The notes: a model not told the origin generated them from the sequence alone. Counted from the first letter of the stretch, positions 15,415 through 23,611 are shown. The stretch: DNA of 64,000 nt from Lentzea sp. NEAU-D7 (GCF_026242055.1 NZ_JAPJDL010000010.1:62001-126000), one strand, 5' to 3'. Made by a program: numbers and translations.

Positions 15415-15770
15415 CCGGTCACGTCCCGCCACAACTGCTGAAAGCGCGGGTCGCTCCGGTGTGAGGTGACGGCGTTCTTCCACTGCCACCACGCCGCCAC
15501 GCCCTCGGCGGTGAGCTTGAGCCGGGTGTCCCCGCTCACCCATCCGTACTCGCGGCACTGGTAGACGGCCATCGGATCGGTGCGCTCCCGCACCATCGCG
15601 GTTCCCAGATCCAGGTACAGCAGGCACAGCACGTTCATCACGTGCGTGTCCAGGCTCAAGGTCTGGTGCAGCGCGGTGAGTTGCTGATCGCTCAGGTTGA
15701 CCGCGTACAGATAGCGTTCGCCCGCCTCGGCGGCAGACAACGCATCCAGCGGTGGAGTACTCTCACCCAC
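15408..15770 (-). CDS. Winged-helix-like phage protein
   Basis: 120 residues from GTG 15770, with AGAGGA eight to nine bases upstream. It contains LSAAEAGERYLYAVNLSDQQ, a hydrophobic helix THVMNVLCLLYLDLGTAMVR, and a C-terminal winged-helix-like segment (DTRLKLTAEGVAAWWQW, then SHRSDPRFQQLWRDVTGW). It overlaps the downstream paralogue by seven bases and is coupled to it. Its leader holds mutually exclusive hairpins (15813-15885), so its expression may be controlled by attenuation. Confidence 0.55.
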   Translation of the reverse strand: MGESTPPLDALSAAEAGERYLYAVNLSDQQLTALHQTLSLDTHVMNVLCLLYLDLGTAMVRERTDPMAVYQCREYGWVSGDTRLKLTAEGVAAWWQWKNAVTSHRSDPRFQQLWRDVTGW

Positions 15771-15812
15771 GTCAGACGTCCTCTCGGAGTTTCCGTTTCG
15801 GTTTCCGCTCCG

Positions 15813-15885
15813 CGAGGACGCCAGACCACACCCTGGGGCTGTGCTAGCAGCCGCCAGGGCCTTTCTTTCCGGCCTGGCGTCCTCG
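15813..15885 (-). promoter_or_regulatory. Competing hairpins in a leader, attenuator candidate
   Basis: An outer pair CGAGGACGCCAG (15813-15824) with CTGGCGTCCTCG (15874-15885) has 12 exact matches. An inner hairpin CGCCAGGGCC/GGCCTGGCG (15852-15879) shares its right arm, so both cannot form at once. The element lies in the leader of the minus-strand gene at 15770. An extra TGTGCTAGCA sits in the loop. Confidence 0.45.
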
Positions 15886-15900
15886 GTGACAAAGCGGCGG

Positions 15901-16314
15901 TCAGGACTTGGCTGCGGACAAGAACAGCCCCGGTTCGTGGTCGCGCTCGCGTTGCTGTGCCTCACTCAAGAGGTGCACGGTGCAGAAGAACCGCCGGTCC
16001 AACCCGTCGTCCGGATGGGTCCAGTTGAACTTCTCGAAGAACTCCTCAACCGAGTCGTGCAACTCTTGCGCCGCGTAGGTGTACAAACCCGGTGCGATGA
16101 ACAGGAACTCGTCGGTCAGGTTCATGACCTTGACCACGATGTTCTGTTCGCCGTTGTGCCAGAGCGCGAATTCCGTTCCGGTCGGTACGGTGACCGAATC
16201 GGCCGACCGCGTGAGTACGCGGTACATGCATTCGGTCAGCTCGGTCAAACTCATCAGCCGGGTGCGGGCGTAGTACGCCCCGTATTCCCGGCCGGTGTCG
16301 TCCTTGTTGGACAT
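15901..16314 (-). CDS. Unknown phage protein
   Basis: 137 residues from ATG 16314, with GAGAAGG upstream. It begins MSNKDDTGREYGAYYARTRL and has a mixed fold with FALWHNGEQNIVVKVMNLTD, FLFIAPGLYTYAAQELHDSV, then EEFFEKFNWTHPDD. No signal peptide or membrane segment is seen. Many surface aromatic and acidic residues suggest a soluble protein. It is preceded by a run of 11 C residues at 16352-16362. No family recognised. Confidence 0.5.
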   Translation of the reverse strand: MSNKDDTGREYGAYYARTRLMSLTELTECMYRVLTRSADSVTVPTGTEFALWHNGEQNIVVKVMNLTDEFLFIAPGLYTYAAQELHDSVEEFFEKFNWTHPDDGLDRRFFCTVHLLSEAQQRERDHEPGLFLSAAKS

Positions 16315-16377
16315 GGTGGGCCTTCTCGGACACGGACCGGGGGTGAGTGCTCCCCCCCCCCCGGTCCTCTGCCCTTG

Positions 16378-16857
16378 TTAGCGGGCGGTCCGGACGGCCC
16401 GGTGCTGGCAGTCACAGTCGGTGGTCAGGCTGACCACCTTGCCCACCCCGGTCATGTCCTTGGAGTCAGGAAAGCCCAGGAACCGGATTCCGCACAGGGT
16501 GAATCGGCGGAGTGAAAGGTTCTCCATGTCCCACGGGCAGAACCAGTTGTACTGATTGATGGCGGACTCGTAGATTCCGCCAAGCGACCCATCCTGATCA
16601 GGGGCATCGGTACCGGGGGTGTAGAACTCCCAGCCCTTCTCAAGCGGGTAGGCGTTGCCCACAACCAGCGAAACGTGGTTGTTGCGGTAGTACCGGATGC
16701 TGAACTTGTCGGCAGACATGGCCATGATGTTGTTCAACATCATCTGGCACAGATCCGGCAGGTTCTCAACATCGGCACTCTCAAAGCACCCTGCCCCAAA
16801 CAGCCTCTCATCCGGGTTGGCAGATATCCGGACGGCCATAGTCTTCCTGCTGTTCAT
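16378..16857 (-). CDS. Unknown phage protein with C-terminal Cys motif
   Basis: 159 residues from ATG 16857. Recognisable stretches are AVRISANPDERLFGAGCFES, DLCQMMLNNIMAMSADKFSI, YYRNNHVSLVVGNAYPLEKG and a tail DCDCQHRAVRTAR. Beta-rich character and a C-terminal cluster of Cys/His (CDCQH) suggest a possible metal site. It appears to head a transcription unit: the region just upstream carries a palindromic site at 16892-16909. I cannot assign a family. Confidence 0.5.
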   Translation of the reverse strand: MNSRKTMAVRISANPDERLFGAGCFESADVENLPDLCQMMLNNIMAMSADKFSIRYYRNNHVSLVVGNAYPLEKGWEFYTPGTDAPDQDGSLGGIYESAINQYNWFCPWDMENLSLRRFTLCGIRFLGFPDSKDMTGVGKVVSLTTDCDCQHRAVRTAR

Positions 16858-17331
16858 AACCTCTGGGGTTTCCCTTCATTCCTGGTCAGGTCCGGTGTGC
16901 TAGCACCGGGGCTGACTCACTTGCAAAACCATGATCTCCCAATTCATGGAATCGGGCAAGCGAATGGAACGTATTCAAGAAACTGTTTTTGTGAGTACGT
17001 CGCGCACATTTCTGGCCAGCGGAAATGGGTGGTCGTGCTCCAAAGAAATTCTTTCGCGGACCACGTGCTGAGAACCGGGTTCCCATTGGGTCGCGCGTGG
17101 CGGGATGGGTGCGCCGTGGCCGGCGTGGGCGGGCAGCTCGGCGACGAGTGACCCTCGCGAGGCGGCCGGCATGGGTCCGCGGGGCGAGGCGTGAGGGGAG
17201 GCGGGCGGCGGCGTCGCGCTCGTCGTGACGGGGAACGATCACGACGTGCAGCGGTGCGCCACCGCCCGCGGACGAAGACGGCGGCGAGGACGAGCGCCAA
17301 CGTCTTCGGGACTGAAAGGTCTGGTGGTCGC
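16858..17331. other. Non-coding gap between divergent phage genes
   Basis: These 474 bases separate the minus-strand gene at 16857 from the plus-strand gene at 17332. Apart from the palindrome at 16892-16909 and a more AT-rich patch at about 16920-17050, nothing gene-like is seen. Open frames through it are Arg-rich shadows without ribosome sites. Confidence 0.5.
16892..16909. promoter_or_regulatory. Nested palindrome with GTGCTAGCAC core
   Basis: CCGGT and ACCGG flank the exact 10-bp palindrome GTGCTAGCAC (16897-16906). The 10-mer TGTGCTAGCA also occurs in the leader element at 15840-15849. Two copies ahead of two minus-strand phage transcripts suggest one regulator; this is inference. Confidence 0.4.
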
Positions 17332-17700
17332 GTGAGTTGCGTCCAGGTAGGCCGGTGGCGCACGATCGAACGCATGTTCGAGCACGTGGAGCGGTCGAGG
17401 AAGAAGCTGTTGCACGTCTACGACGAGCCGCAGCCAACCTGGGTCGACCTGGGCGAGGTGCGGCGCTCGCTGCTCGGCGCGTCCGACTCGATCTGGCCCG
17501 CGTCGGCACGCGGGATGAGCCTGGACGGCCTGGCCGTGGCCGAGGTGCCTTTCGCGGTGCGCATGGCGCCGACGCTGTGGCTCGGGCTAGTGACCTACGA
17601 AATCCACGTGCCGCGTGTCGGCACGATCGCCATGCAGCACTTCGTGAGAAGCGATCAGACGAAGAAGCGGCAGAAGGGCGAAGTGGTGCCGCCGTACTGA
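17332..17700 (+). CDS. Unknown protein on the antisense strand of the prophage
   Basis: 122 residues from GTG 17332; ATG 17374 would give 108. The sequence MFEHVERSRKKLLHVYDEPQ, then WVDLGEVRRSLLGASDSIWP and VPFAVRMAPTLWLGLVTYEI, ends with a basic tail (SDQTKKRQKGE). It looks like a compact alpha/beta protein. It runs opposite to the surrounding phage operon and ends at a strong hairpin shared with the convergent gene at 17826, so it is an independent unit and a moron candidate. No family recognised, and the start is uncertain. Confidence 0.5.
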   Translation: MSCVQVGRWRTIERMFEHVERSRKKLLHVYDEPQPTWVDLGEVRRSLLGASDSIWPASARGMSLDGLAVAEVPFAVRMAPTLWLGLVTYEIHVPRVGTIAMQHFVRSDQTKKRQKGEVVPPY

Positions 17701-17719
17701 CGTGATGCCCGGAAATGAC

Positions 17720-17756
17720 GATGCCCGCCGCACCGGGGGGAGGTGCGGCGGGCATC
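17720..17756. terminator. Convergent-gene terminator, 15-bp perfect stem
   Basis: GATGCCCGCCGCACC (17720-17734) pairs exactly with 17742-17756 around a 7-base loop. It lies between the 3' ends of the plus-strand gene at 17332-17700 and the minus-strand gene at 17826-18581, so it can serve both. Confidence 0.8.
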
Positions 17757-17825
17757 GGGTTGGGGGTTCTGGGCACACGTGTCCCAGTGCCGACCATTAT
17801 GCCGACTGAAACGACTGAAGGTCAA

Positions 17826-18581
17826 CTACTCGGCGTCGTCGCCGTGCGTGATCCCGGTCACGGCGAGGGTTTCGTGGGTGAGCTGCTGGTCCAGCAGCGT
17901 GTTCAGCTGCGCCCACACGTCCAAGCCCCACCGCTGCCCGCACGCGGCGCACACGGCTTCCACCTGCTCGGCGTCGATGCGCAGCGCGGGGCGGCGGACG
18001 TAGTCGCCTTCGTCGTCGGACCAGACCTGTACGACGTCGACGCGGCAGACCGGGCATGCCCGCCCGCGCAGCGGAAGCCGCGGTTCGGGGTCGAGCAGCT
18101 GGCGGGCCTGCGCGACCCACCGCGTGGACTCCTCGGCGGCCCAGACCACGTAGTCCGGGGCGGCGTGCTGCCAGTGCTCGGCGTGCTCCGCCCAGGCCCG
18201 CACCTGCTCGGTCAGCGTGGTCCACTGCGGGTGGTCGTGGGTGCGGCAGCACTGCCGGACCTCCCTGCGGATCGAGGCCAGCAGCGACAGCGCGCCCAGG
18301 CTCGCCGGAGGCCGGGAACCCTGCGAGGGCTTGCCGGTGACCGCCGAGCCTGGCAACACGGCCTCCTCGACCTGGCGCAGCAGGGTCAGCACCTCGGCGG
18401 TCTCGGTGGTGCCGTTCGCGCGGTGCACGGTGTGCAGGCCGGGCCGGACGAGCTGGTCCACCGCGACCTCCCACGCCAGGCGCGCGGTCGCGGCCTCGTC
18501 GCGGCTGGGCATGGCCCGGTAGAGGTCGTGCGCGTCGGGGTGGGCGACCTCATCAGCGATGAACAGGCGTGCGGCGGTCAT
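17826..18581 (-). CDS. Phage protein with C-terminal zinc-ribbon-like Cys pairs
   Basis: 251 residues from ATG 18581, with AAGGAG eight bases upstream. A helical N-terminal two-thirds (HDLYRAMPSRDEAATARLAW, TETAEVLTLLRQVEEAVLPG, WTTLTEQVRAWAEHAEHW) is followed by CPVCRVDVVQVW and VEAVCAACGQRWGLDVWAQ. The paired CxxC motifs are spaced like a zinc ribbon. It starts within the stop region of the upstream gene. Similar proteins occur in actinophage early regions, and nucleic-acid binding is likely. Confidence 0.6.
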   Translation of the reverse strand: MTAARLFIADEVAHPDAHDLYRAMPSRDEAATARLAWEVAVDQLVRPGLHTVHRANGTTETAEVLTLLRQVEEAVLPGSAVTGKPSQGSRPPASLGALSLLASIRREVRQCCRTHDHPQWTTLTEQVRAWAEHAEHWQHAAPDYVVWAAEESTRWVAQARQLLDPEPRLPLRGRACPVCRVDVVQVWSDDEGDYVRRPALRIDAEQVEAVCAACGQRWGLDVWAQLNTLLDQQLTHETLAVTGITHGDDAE

Positions 18582-19162
18582 GCGGAAGCTCCTTGCGTGG
18601 CGGTGCCGGACGCGGCAGCGCCGGACGAAGACGAGTTGGCGCGCTTTGCCTCGGCGGCGCGCAGACGGGACGGGTGCATCCGGGTTTCCCGGTCGCGGAT
18701 CTCGCGCTGGCGCAGGCGGTTGCGGGTCAGCGGGCTGCACGGGGTACCGACCGACGCCCTGCAGAACGGGCACGGCACGGTGCGGGCGAGCACGTGTTTC
18801 TCGTGGCCGGTCCAGCCCATCAGCGCGTAGACCTTGCCGATGCCCCGCGCGCCCGCCGCCTGGTCGGCGGCCCGGTCGCGTGGCTTCGGTGGCCGGGTGG
18901 AGCTTGGCGTGCCCGTGGCGGCCGGCCTAGACCGCGCGAGCGTGATCGACTGGGCGATCTGGGCCGCCGTCACGTGCCGGACCTGCTCCAGCGGGAGCGT
19001 GCTCAACGCGGCGTGGCACTCGCCGACGGTCCGGCCGCGCAGCTCCCGCAGCCACTCGGTCACCACGTCCTCGGGCGCGGTGTCGCCGGGGGTGATCCGG
19101 TAGTGCGCCAGCAGCGCCCGCATGGTGCTGCGGGTGAGCTGCTGCGCATTGGGCGTGCTCAT
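18578..19162 (-). CDS. Phage zinc-finger DNA-binding protein
   Basis: 194 residues from ATG 19162, overlapping the upstream replication gene by four bases. The N-terminal 80 residues are helical (MRALLAHYRITPGDTAPEDV, WLRELRGRTVGECHAAL), resembling the small domain found in actinobacterial replication-associated phage proteins. Around residue 130 there is CPFCRASVGTPC, the CPxCxAxxGxPC pattern of phage zinc-finger domains, followed by a very basic stretch RNRLRQREIRDRETR. The Ser/Ala tail is disordered. It is cotranscribed with the replication protein and probably assists replication or recombination. Confidence 0.7.
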   Translation of the reverse strand: MSTPNAQQLTRSTMRALLAHYRITPGDTAPEDVVTEWLRELRGRTVGECHAALSTLPLEQVRHVTAAQIAQSITLARSRPAATGTPSSTRPPKPRDRAADQAAGARGIGKVYALMGWTGHEKHVLARTVPCPFCRASVGTPCSPLTRNRLRQREIRDRETRMHPSRLRAAEAKRANSSSSGAAASGTATQGASA

Positions 19163-20490
19163 GCCGCAGCCCCCAGCCCGGCAGGATCGACCGAGGCCGG
19201 ATCGAGTGGGGAAGCGCCGAGGCCGGTGGTCTCGTTGAGCGCGCGTTCCAGGATCGCGTCCAGCGTCGAGGCGTCGGCGTGGGCGGGCAGCTCGGCGCGC
19301 ACCGCCAGGCCGATCGGGCTCCGGTCGTCTTCAGCGATCGCGTCGGACCGGATTGCCTCCCAGGTCGCCGCCATCACGCGCTCGCGCTGGCGGACCTGTG
19401 GCGAGGCGTTGACGGTGCGGGCGCGCATCACCTCGCCGACCAGCTCCGGGAGCATCGCCGTGGACAGGCACTTACCCGCCCACAGCCGCAGGCCTTCCGC
19501 GATGGCCGCGGGCTCGACCTCGTCCCGCAACAGCCCGATCACCTCGCCGCGCAGCTTGTCCAGGACCCGCCGGGGCTGGCGCGGGCTGTGCAGGGTCACC
19601 AGACGCTCCGCTTCCTGGCGGCGCAGCTGCCGCACCGAAGACGCCTCGAGTACGCGATCCGTGCCGGCGAGAGCAGGAGCATCGGCGGAGTCCCCGGCGA
19701 CCGGGGCGGCCTCGCGTGTACGCGTGGGCGCGTCCGTGCTCGCAGGCGTGCGCGCGGGGACACCCACTTGAGTTTTATCCAACGAGAGAAGAAGTTCTCC
19801 AGTCTCCATCTCCGTACTCCCTTCTCCCCGACCTCGCGGCGAAGGGTCCTCGGAAGGGTTCGGCGAGGGGTTCCCGGAAGGGTTCGCCGGAGGGTTCGCG
19901 GAGGGTGCGGACACGGTCGGCGGGGCCGTGTCGAGCACGGGCGTCGAGCCGGTGGCGCCCGTCCCGGCCGCGGTGGTGGCGGGCGTGGTGCGGGCCGAGC
20001 CCCGTTCCGCCATCGCGGCCATGACCGACGCCGGCAGCTCCCGCGCGCCCGCCTCCAGCTCGTCCGCGGCGACGGCCGGCGAGGGGCCGGTGATCTCGAC
20101 CGGCAGACGCCGAAGCTCGGACGCCAGCGCGCGACGCAGCAACGGCGACTCGATCTCGAACGCGGACCGCAGCGCGGCCCGCAACACGTTGGGCTGCTTG
20201 AACAGCTTGTCCGAGCGGATGAACGAGCGGATCAGCAACTCGTCCGTGTCGTGGTCCGTGACGGTGAAGCGGGCAGCGTCCAGCTCGGACAGCGCCGCCC
20301 GGATGCTGTCGGTGTCCTGGTCCGGGTGCGCCTTGCTCCAGCGCTTCACCGAGACGGTGAGCTCGCCCGAGTAGGCGAGCTTGCGCTGCATGCACAGCTG
20401 GACATAGACGATCTTGGCGAGCGCGGACAAGGCGATGAAGTCCGGGTCATCCCACATGGACAGGTAGAAGCGGGCGTGGTCGCGTGCCAC
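19159..20490 (-). CDS. Phage replication initiation-type protein
   Basis: 443 residues from GTG 20490, with a GGGGGA ribosome site; it begins VARDHARFYLSMWDDPDFIA. That opening, followed by LSALAKIVYVQLCMQRKLAY, TVSVKRWSKAHPDQDTDSI and VTDHDTDELLIRSFIRSDKL, is the N-terminal winged-helix pattern of actinophage replication/helicase-loader-like proteins. A disordered linker has Pro/Asn repeats of the form NPSGNPSP. A C-terminal domain (VLDKLRGEVIGLLRDEVEP, LRLWAGKCL) completes it. It likely binds the phage origin and recruits host helicase. Confidence 0.7.
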   Translation of the reverse strand: MARDHARFYLSMWDDPDFIALSALAKIVYVQLCMQRKLAYSGELTVSVKRWSKAHPDQDTDSIRAALSELDAARFTVTDHDTDELLIRSFIRSDKLFKQPNVLRAALRSAFEIESPLLRRALASELRRLPVEITGPSPAVAADELEAGARELPASVMAAMAERGSARTTPATTAAGTGATGSTPVLDTAPPTVSAPSANPPANPSGNPSPNPSEDPSPRGRGEGSTEMETGELLLSLDKTQVGVPARTPASTDAPTRTREAAPVAGDSADAPALAGTDRVLEASSVRQLRRQEAERLVTLHSPRQPRRVLDKLRGEVIGLLRDEVEPAAIAEGLRLWAGKCLSTAMLPELVGEVMRARTVNASPQVRQRERVMAATWEAIRSDAIAEDDRSPIGLAVRAELPAHADASTLDAILERALNETTGLGASPLDPASVDPAGLGAAA

Positions 20491-20577
20491 GGTTTCGTTC
20501 CCCCATAACAAGAATCACGGTGTGCGGACAGCACGAGATGGCCGCGCGGCATTGCGCGGCAACACAGGACTGGTCGG

Positions 20578-21054
20578 TCAGGCGGCGGACTGCTCGGCGG
20601 CGCGCGCCGCTATCAGTGCGGGCGCGGCGAGGTTGAGCGCGTAGATCGGCATCAACTTCCCCCCGTTCTTGCCCTTGCTGTCGGTCGAGCGCACGTAACG
20701 GCCGGTCCTCACCAGGACATCAAGCGAGAGCATCCGCCGCACGGTCACACCGACCATCGGCGGCGCCACCCACGCCGGAATCCGCGCACGCCAACGGTTC
20801 GCCGTCGTCTCACGGAACGGATCGGCCAACGCGTCGTTCACGATGACCGCAGTCACCGCACACACGTTCGCGCGGTTGCGCGGCTCGGCGGCCAGCAACG
20901 CGGCGATCTGCTCGATGGTCGTGCCGTAGTCCAGCGGCAAGCCGATCAGTTGCTCGGCGATCTCAGCGGCGAGATCACCCAGCACGGCCGGGGCATCCCC
21001 AGGGCGAGCCCGACCGGTCCCCCGGGACCGGCCGGACTGCGTCCGGGCGCTCAC
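20578..21054 (-). CDS. Unknown early phage protein, probable DNA-binding
   Basis: 158 residues from GTG 21054, overlapping the stop of the upstream gene. After a basic, disordered start (RSRGTGRARPGD) it has helices LGDLAAEIAEQLIGLPLDYG, IEQIAALLAAEP and VIVNDALADPFRETTANRWR, then TVRRMLSLDVLVRTGRYVRS. The latter resembles a wing of a winged helix. Part of the early minus-strand operon upstream of the replication gene, from which it is separated by 87 bases. Confidence 0.5.
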   Translation of the reverse strand: MSARTQSGRSRGTGRARPGDAPAVLGDLAAEIAEQLIGLPLDYGTTIEQIAALLAAEPRNRANVCAVTAVIVNDALADPFRETTANRWRARIPAWVAPPMVGVTVRRMLSLDVLVRTGRYVRSTDSKGKNGGKLMPIYALNLAAPALIAARAAEQSAA

Positions 21055-21374
21055 GCGGCAGGCAGCAGCTCGAACTTCTGCACAGGGCGGATGTCCTCGC
21101 AGGCCTCGGCCTGCTCCGGGTACCGCTCCCGCAACCAGTCGATCACGACGATGATGCGCGAGTCAGTCCAACTGCGGACCACCGGCAAGCCGTTGACCGT
21201 GCCGAACTCGTGGCCCTCAAGCCGGGACTTCAGCCTCCCGCGCAAGGACCGCTTCAGGCTGTTCAGCCTGCCTAGCTGATCTTCAACGATCCGCAGCAGC
21301 TCGACGTCGTGCGCCAGGTCGTCCAGCGCGACCGAGTCAGCAGCGGACATGGTGGTGCTGTTCTTCATAGACAT
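21051..21374 (-). CDS. Early phage protein, first gene of the early operon
   Basis: About 107 residues from ATG 21374; ATGs at 21368 and 21347 are alternatives and none has a clear ribosome site. A coiled-coil-like segment (VALDDLAHDVELLRIVEDQL, LNSLKRSLRGRLKSRLEGHE) leads to a small domain with GLPVVRSWTDSRIIVVIDWL and ends EDIRPVQKFELLPAA. The shape recalls small exonuclease-accessory or Gam-like phage proteins, but the match is only general. The promoter should lie in the gap to the right. Confidence 0.5.
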   Translation of the reverse strand: MSMKNSTTMSAADSVALDDLAHDVELLRIVEDQLGRLNSLKRSLRGRLKSRLEGHEFGTVNGLPVVRSWTDSRIIVVIDWLRERYPEQAEACEDIRPVQKFELLPAA

Positions 21375-21981
21375 TGCGGAGGCCGCCCCCAGCGGCCATA
21401 AAGCGATTGCGGATTGGTCAGCGTCGCTTATCCGCCGGACACCCGCAGGTATCCGGCGAACATTATCTCCGCCAGCCAAAACGACAACATCGCTTCCTCC
21501 GCACGTGAGCCGCGTCTTCGACCGCGACGCCTCTTTCTCACTGAGCCCCCCAGCTCCTCACGCCGCCCACCCCCTGGGCGGCAACGATCATTCCAACATG
21601 CCCAGGAACGATGACGTTGTCAAGTCAAACACCCCTGCTCACCATCGGTTCAGGGCCTGACAGTAGTCGGCGGGCGAGCAAGATCGAATTGGTTCGGGAC
21701 CGAATAGTGCAAAGTGCGTTGCTTAGGTGCGCGCGAAATGCTTGCGTCGGCGCAAGTAAACGTGCCTCGGTTGCTCGCGTTTTGTATGGGATCGCTCACA
21801 CGAATTCATCGGGCTTTGATGTATTTCGCTGTGGTTGATTGGGGGAGATGTCGCTTTCGGCCGCCGCTACGCCAAGTCGTATTCGGGTCGCTTGGCCTAG
21901 GAGTGTCGTCCCTGCGAGGAGGGCTTGAGCAAGGGCAATGCAGTCCAAGGCCCCGTCCAGCCTGCGCAGGCGTCCTAGGCT
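21375..21981. other. Regulatory gap at the right end of the prophage
   Basis: About 600 bases without a convincing gene. It contains two dyads: TTCGGGACCGAA at 21693-21704 and CTTGCG/CGCAAG at 21741-21756. It should hold the early minus-strand promoter. No integrase, excisionase or recognisable attachment repeat is seen here, although this is where the phage-like gene order stops. Confidence 0.45.
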
Positions 21982-22311
21982 GTGGATGTGAGCGACTACT
22001 TGCAGGTGACAACGACCGCTGACAACCGCGACACGGCCGCGAGCCTCGCTCGCTCTGCTGTGGCAGCTCGTCTCGCAGGTGCTGCGCTCGTTTCCGGGCC
22101 GAGCACATCGTTCTTCTGGCACAACGGGGAGATGGGCGAGGGCGAAGAGTGGCAGGTGACCCTCAGGACGACCGCCGACAGGTACCCCGCGTTGGAGGCG
22201 CACCTGCTTCACGAGCATCCCTGGGACAATCCGGAGCTAACGGCGGTTCCCATCGCCGCTGCTCCAGAGGGGTACAAGGCCTGGCTCGACAAGTCTGTTA
22301 GCGAGCTGTAG
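21982..22311 (+). CDS. CutA-like divalent cation tolerance protein
   Basis: 109 residues from GTG 21982; the GTG two codons later is an alternative. The pattern LQVTTTADNRDTAASLARSA, FWHNGEMGEGEEWQVTLRTT and ALEAHLLHEHPWDNPELTAV matches the CutA1 trimeric ferredoxin-like fold. The C-terminal HPWDNPEL-type stretch corresponds to the conserved HPYExPEI element of that family, and YKAWLDKSV to the final helix. CutA proteins are linked to metal tolerance but their role is unsettled. It lies alone at the edge of the prophage, convergent with and overlapping the XRE gene by 14 bases. Confidence 0.8.
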   Translation: MDVSDYLQVTTTADNRDTAASLARSAVAARLAGAALVSGPSTSFFWHNGEMGEGEEWQVTLRTTADRYPALEAHLLHEHPWDNPELTAVPIAAAPEGYKAWLDKSVSEL

Positions 22312-23569
22312 GCAGAGCTTTCGCTGCGTCCAGCACACCGGATACAGCCGTCAGGGAACGGTGTGGCCGAAGCCGACTGGTCACCTTGGTGATGCGTTCG
22401 ATCGGCCGCACCGAGCCAACGCCTGCCGCCAGGTCGATGGCCTGCTGTGTGATGCTTGCCGACTGTTCGATCTCGCCAGCATCGAGGTACGCGTGTGCGA
22501 GGGAGGTCAGATAGATCGCCTTATCTCGGGCGTGCGTGTCGTCGAAGCGGCCGAGGACGTCTTCGAGGATTGGAACCGCTCGCAGCGGTCGACGGAGTTG
22601 AGTCCAGCAACGCCCGGTCATGATCTTGATTTCGTCCTCGTTGACCCAGAACACCCAGTCAGGCTCGGGCCGGTCGCTGGCTAGGTGGACGGTCTCCGCA
22701 GCCGCGGCCAATGCCCGTTCAGCCTCGTTAGGCTGCCCGGCCACGGCATGTGTCCATGCCATTCGTTCCAACAGCAGGGCTCGCACTCGTGGAGTCGCAT
22801 GCTGCTTAGCGGTCTCGTAGGAAGCCACCGCCATTGCCACGCTCGGCTTCTTGAACGTCACCTTCTGGTACGCCAGGAAGGCCAACGCATTTCCGGCCAG
22901 GGCAGGGTGCCCAGCCTCCTTCGCCGCTTCGAAGCTGATCTCGTAGTGCTCCGTAGCCTCGGCGTGCAGGCCGGCGTCGAAGGCGGCCCAGCCTGCTAGC
23001 TGCGCCCGCTCCGCGATCACTGCCTTGCAGTTGCGCTCCGTCTCGGACGAGAAGCTGGCGTTGCGGACGAGGTCCTGCGTCTCCTTTAGCACCGTTGCGT
23101 AGAGCTTGTATGTATCGGCGCCACCGAAGTAGTTGTCAAGACGGCGGAGTCGCGCCGTCTCGTTGAGAAGACGCTGAATATCGCTGCTGCCGAGCCGCTG
23201 TCCGGGTTTCGGCTGAGGGAGGACAGGCCACGAGGCTGAGGCTGCGAGTCCAGCCATAGCACCAAGAAACGCACGTCGTTGCACATCGCCCCCTTCGGGC
23301 TGGTGGTTTTCGCACTGCAAGAGTCGGCGTTTGGTCTTGGCGCGATCCACCGCCCTTCGTAGGGCGTCTGCGTCTGCGTCCAAGGCCGCTGCCAGGTGCT
23401 TCTGCCAGAAGGGCGTCGGCAACCTGCTTTCGCCTTCCCACCTGGACACCTCGTTGCGGGTGACTGGTCTGCCTGCACGATCCGACAGCCACGCCGCCAG
23501 TTGCCCCTGTGATGCATGGGCGTCTTTCCTGTACGCGCGGAGCAGCGGTCCGATGGTCGGCTCGTGCAT
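22298..23569 (-). CDS. XRE-family regulator with TPR-like C-terminus
   Basis: 423 residues from ATG 23569; GGAGG lies nine bases upstream, which rules out the ATG at 23578 that directly abuts it. The helix-turn-helix is at about residues 6-60 (GQLAAWLSDRAGRPVTRNEV, SRWEGESRLP). A Trp/Pro-rich linker follows, then helical repeats with ALAGNALAFLAYQKVTFKK, LLLERMAWTHAVAGQPNEA and YLTSLAHAYLDAGEIEQSAS, typical of TPR-type sensors. It is divergent from the cassette at 23756. Three TGGCCACCT repeats lie in between, so it probably controls both itself and the cassette. Confidence 0.75.
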   Translation of the reverse strand: MHEPTIGPLLRAYRKDAHASQGQLAAWLSDRAGRPVTRNEVSRWEGESRLPTPFWQKHLAAALDADADALRRAVDRAKTKRRLLQCENHQPEGGDVQRRAFLGAMAGLAASASWPVLPQPKPGQRLGSSDIQRLLNETARLRRLDNYFGGADTYKLYATVLKETQDLVRNASFSSETERNCKAVIAERAQLAGWAAFDAGLHAEATEHYEISFEAAKEAGHPALAGNALAFLAYQKVTFKKPSVAMAVASYETAKQHATPRVRALLLERMAWTHAVAGQPNEAERALAAAAETVHLASDRPEPDWVFWVNEDEIKIMTGRCWTQLRRPLRAVPILEDVLGRFDDTHARDKAIYLTSLAHAYLDAGEIEQSASITQQAIDLAAGVGSVRPIERITKVTSRLRPHRSLTAVSGVLDAAKALPTAR

Positions 23570-23611
23570 GTTCCACATCCTCCGGTGGCCTGGCGCTGAG
23601 CGCATCCATTC

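Noticed and set aside
16352..16362. Run of 11 C residues
   Set aside because: Could suggest phase variation, but it lies in an untranslated leader, 38 bases before the start codon, not in a coding repeat; it may also be a sequencing-sensitive homopolymer.
21349..21660. Plus-strand frame of 103 codons across the early promoter gap
   Set aside because: Overlaps the start of the minus-strand early gene, low-complexity Pro/His/Ser content and no ribosome site.
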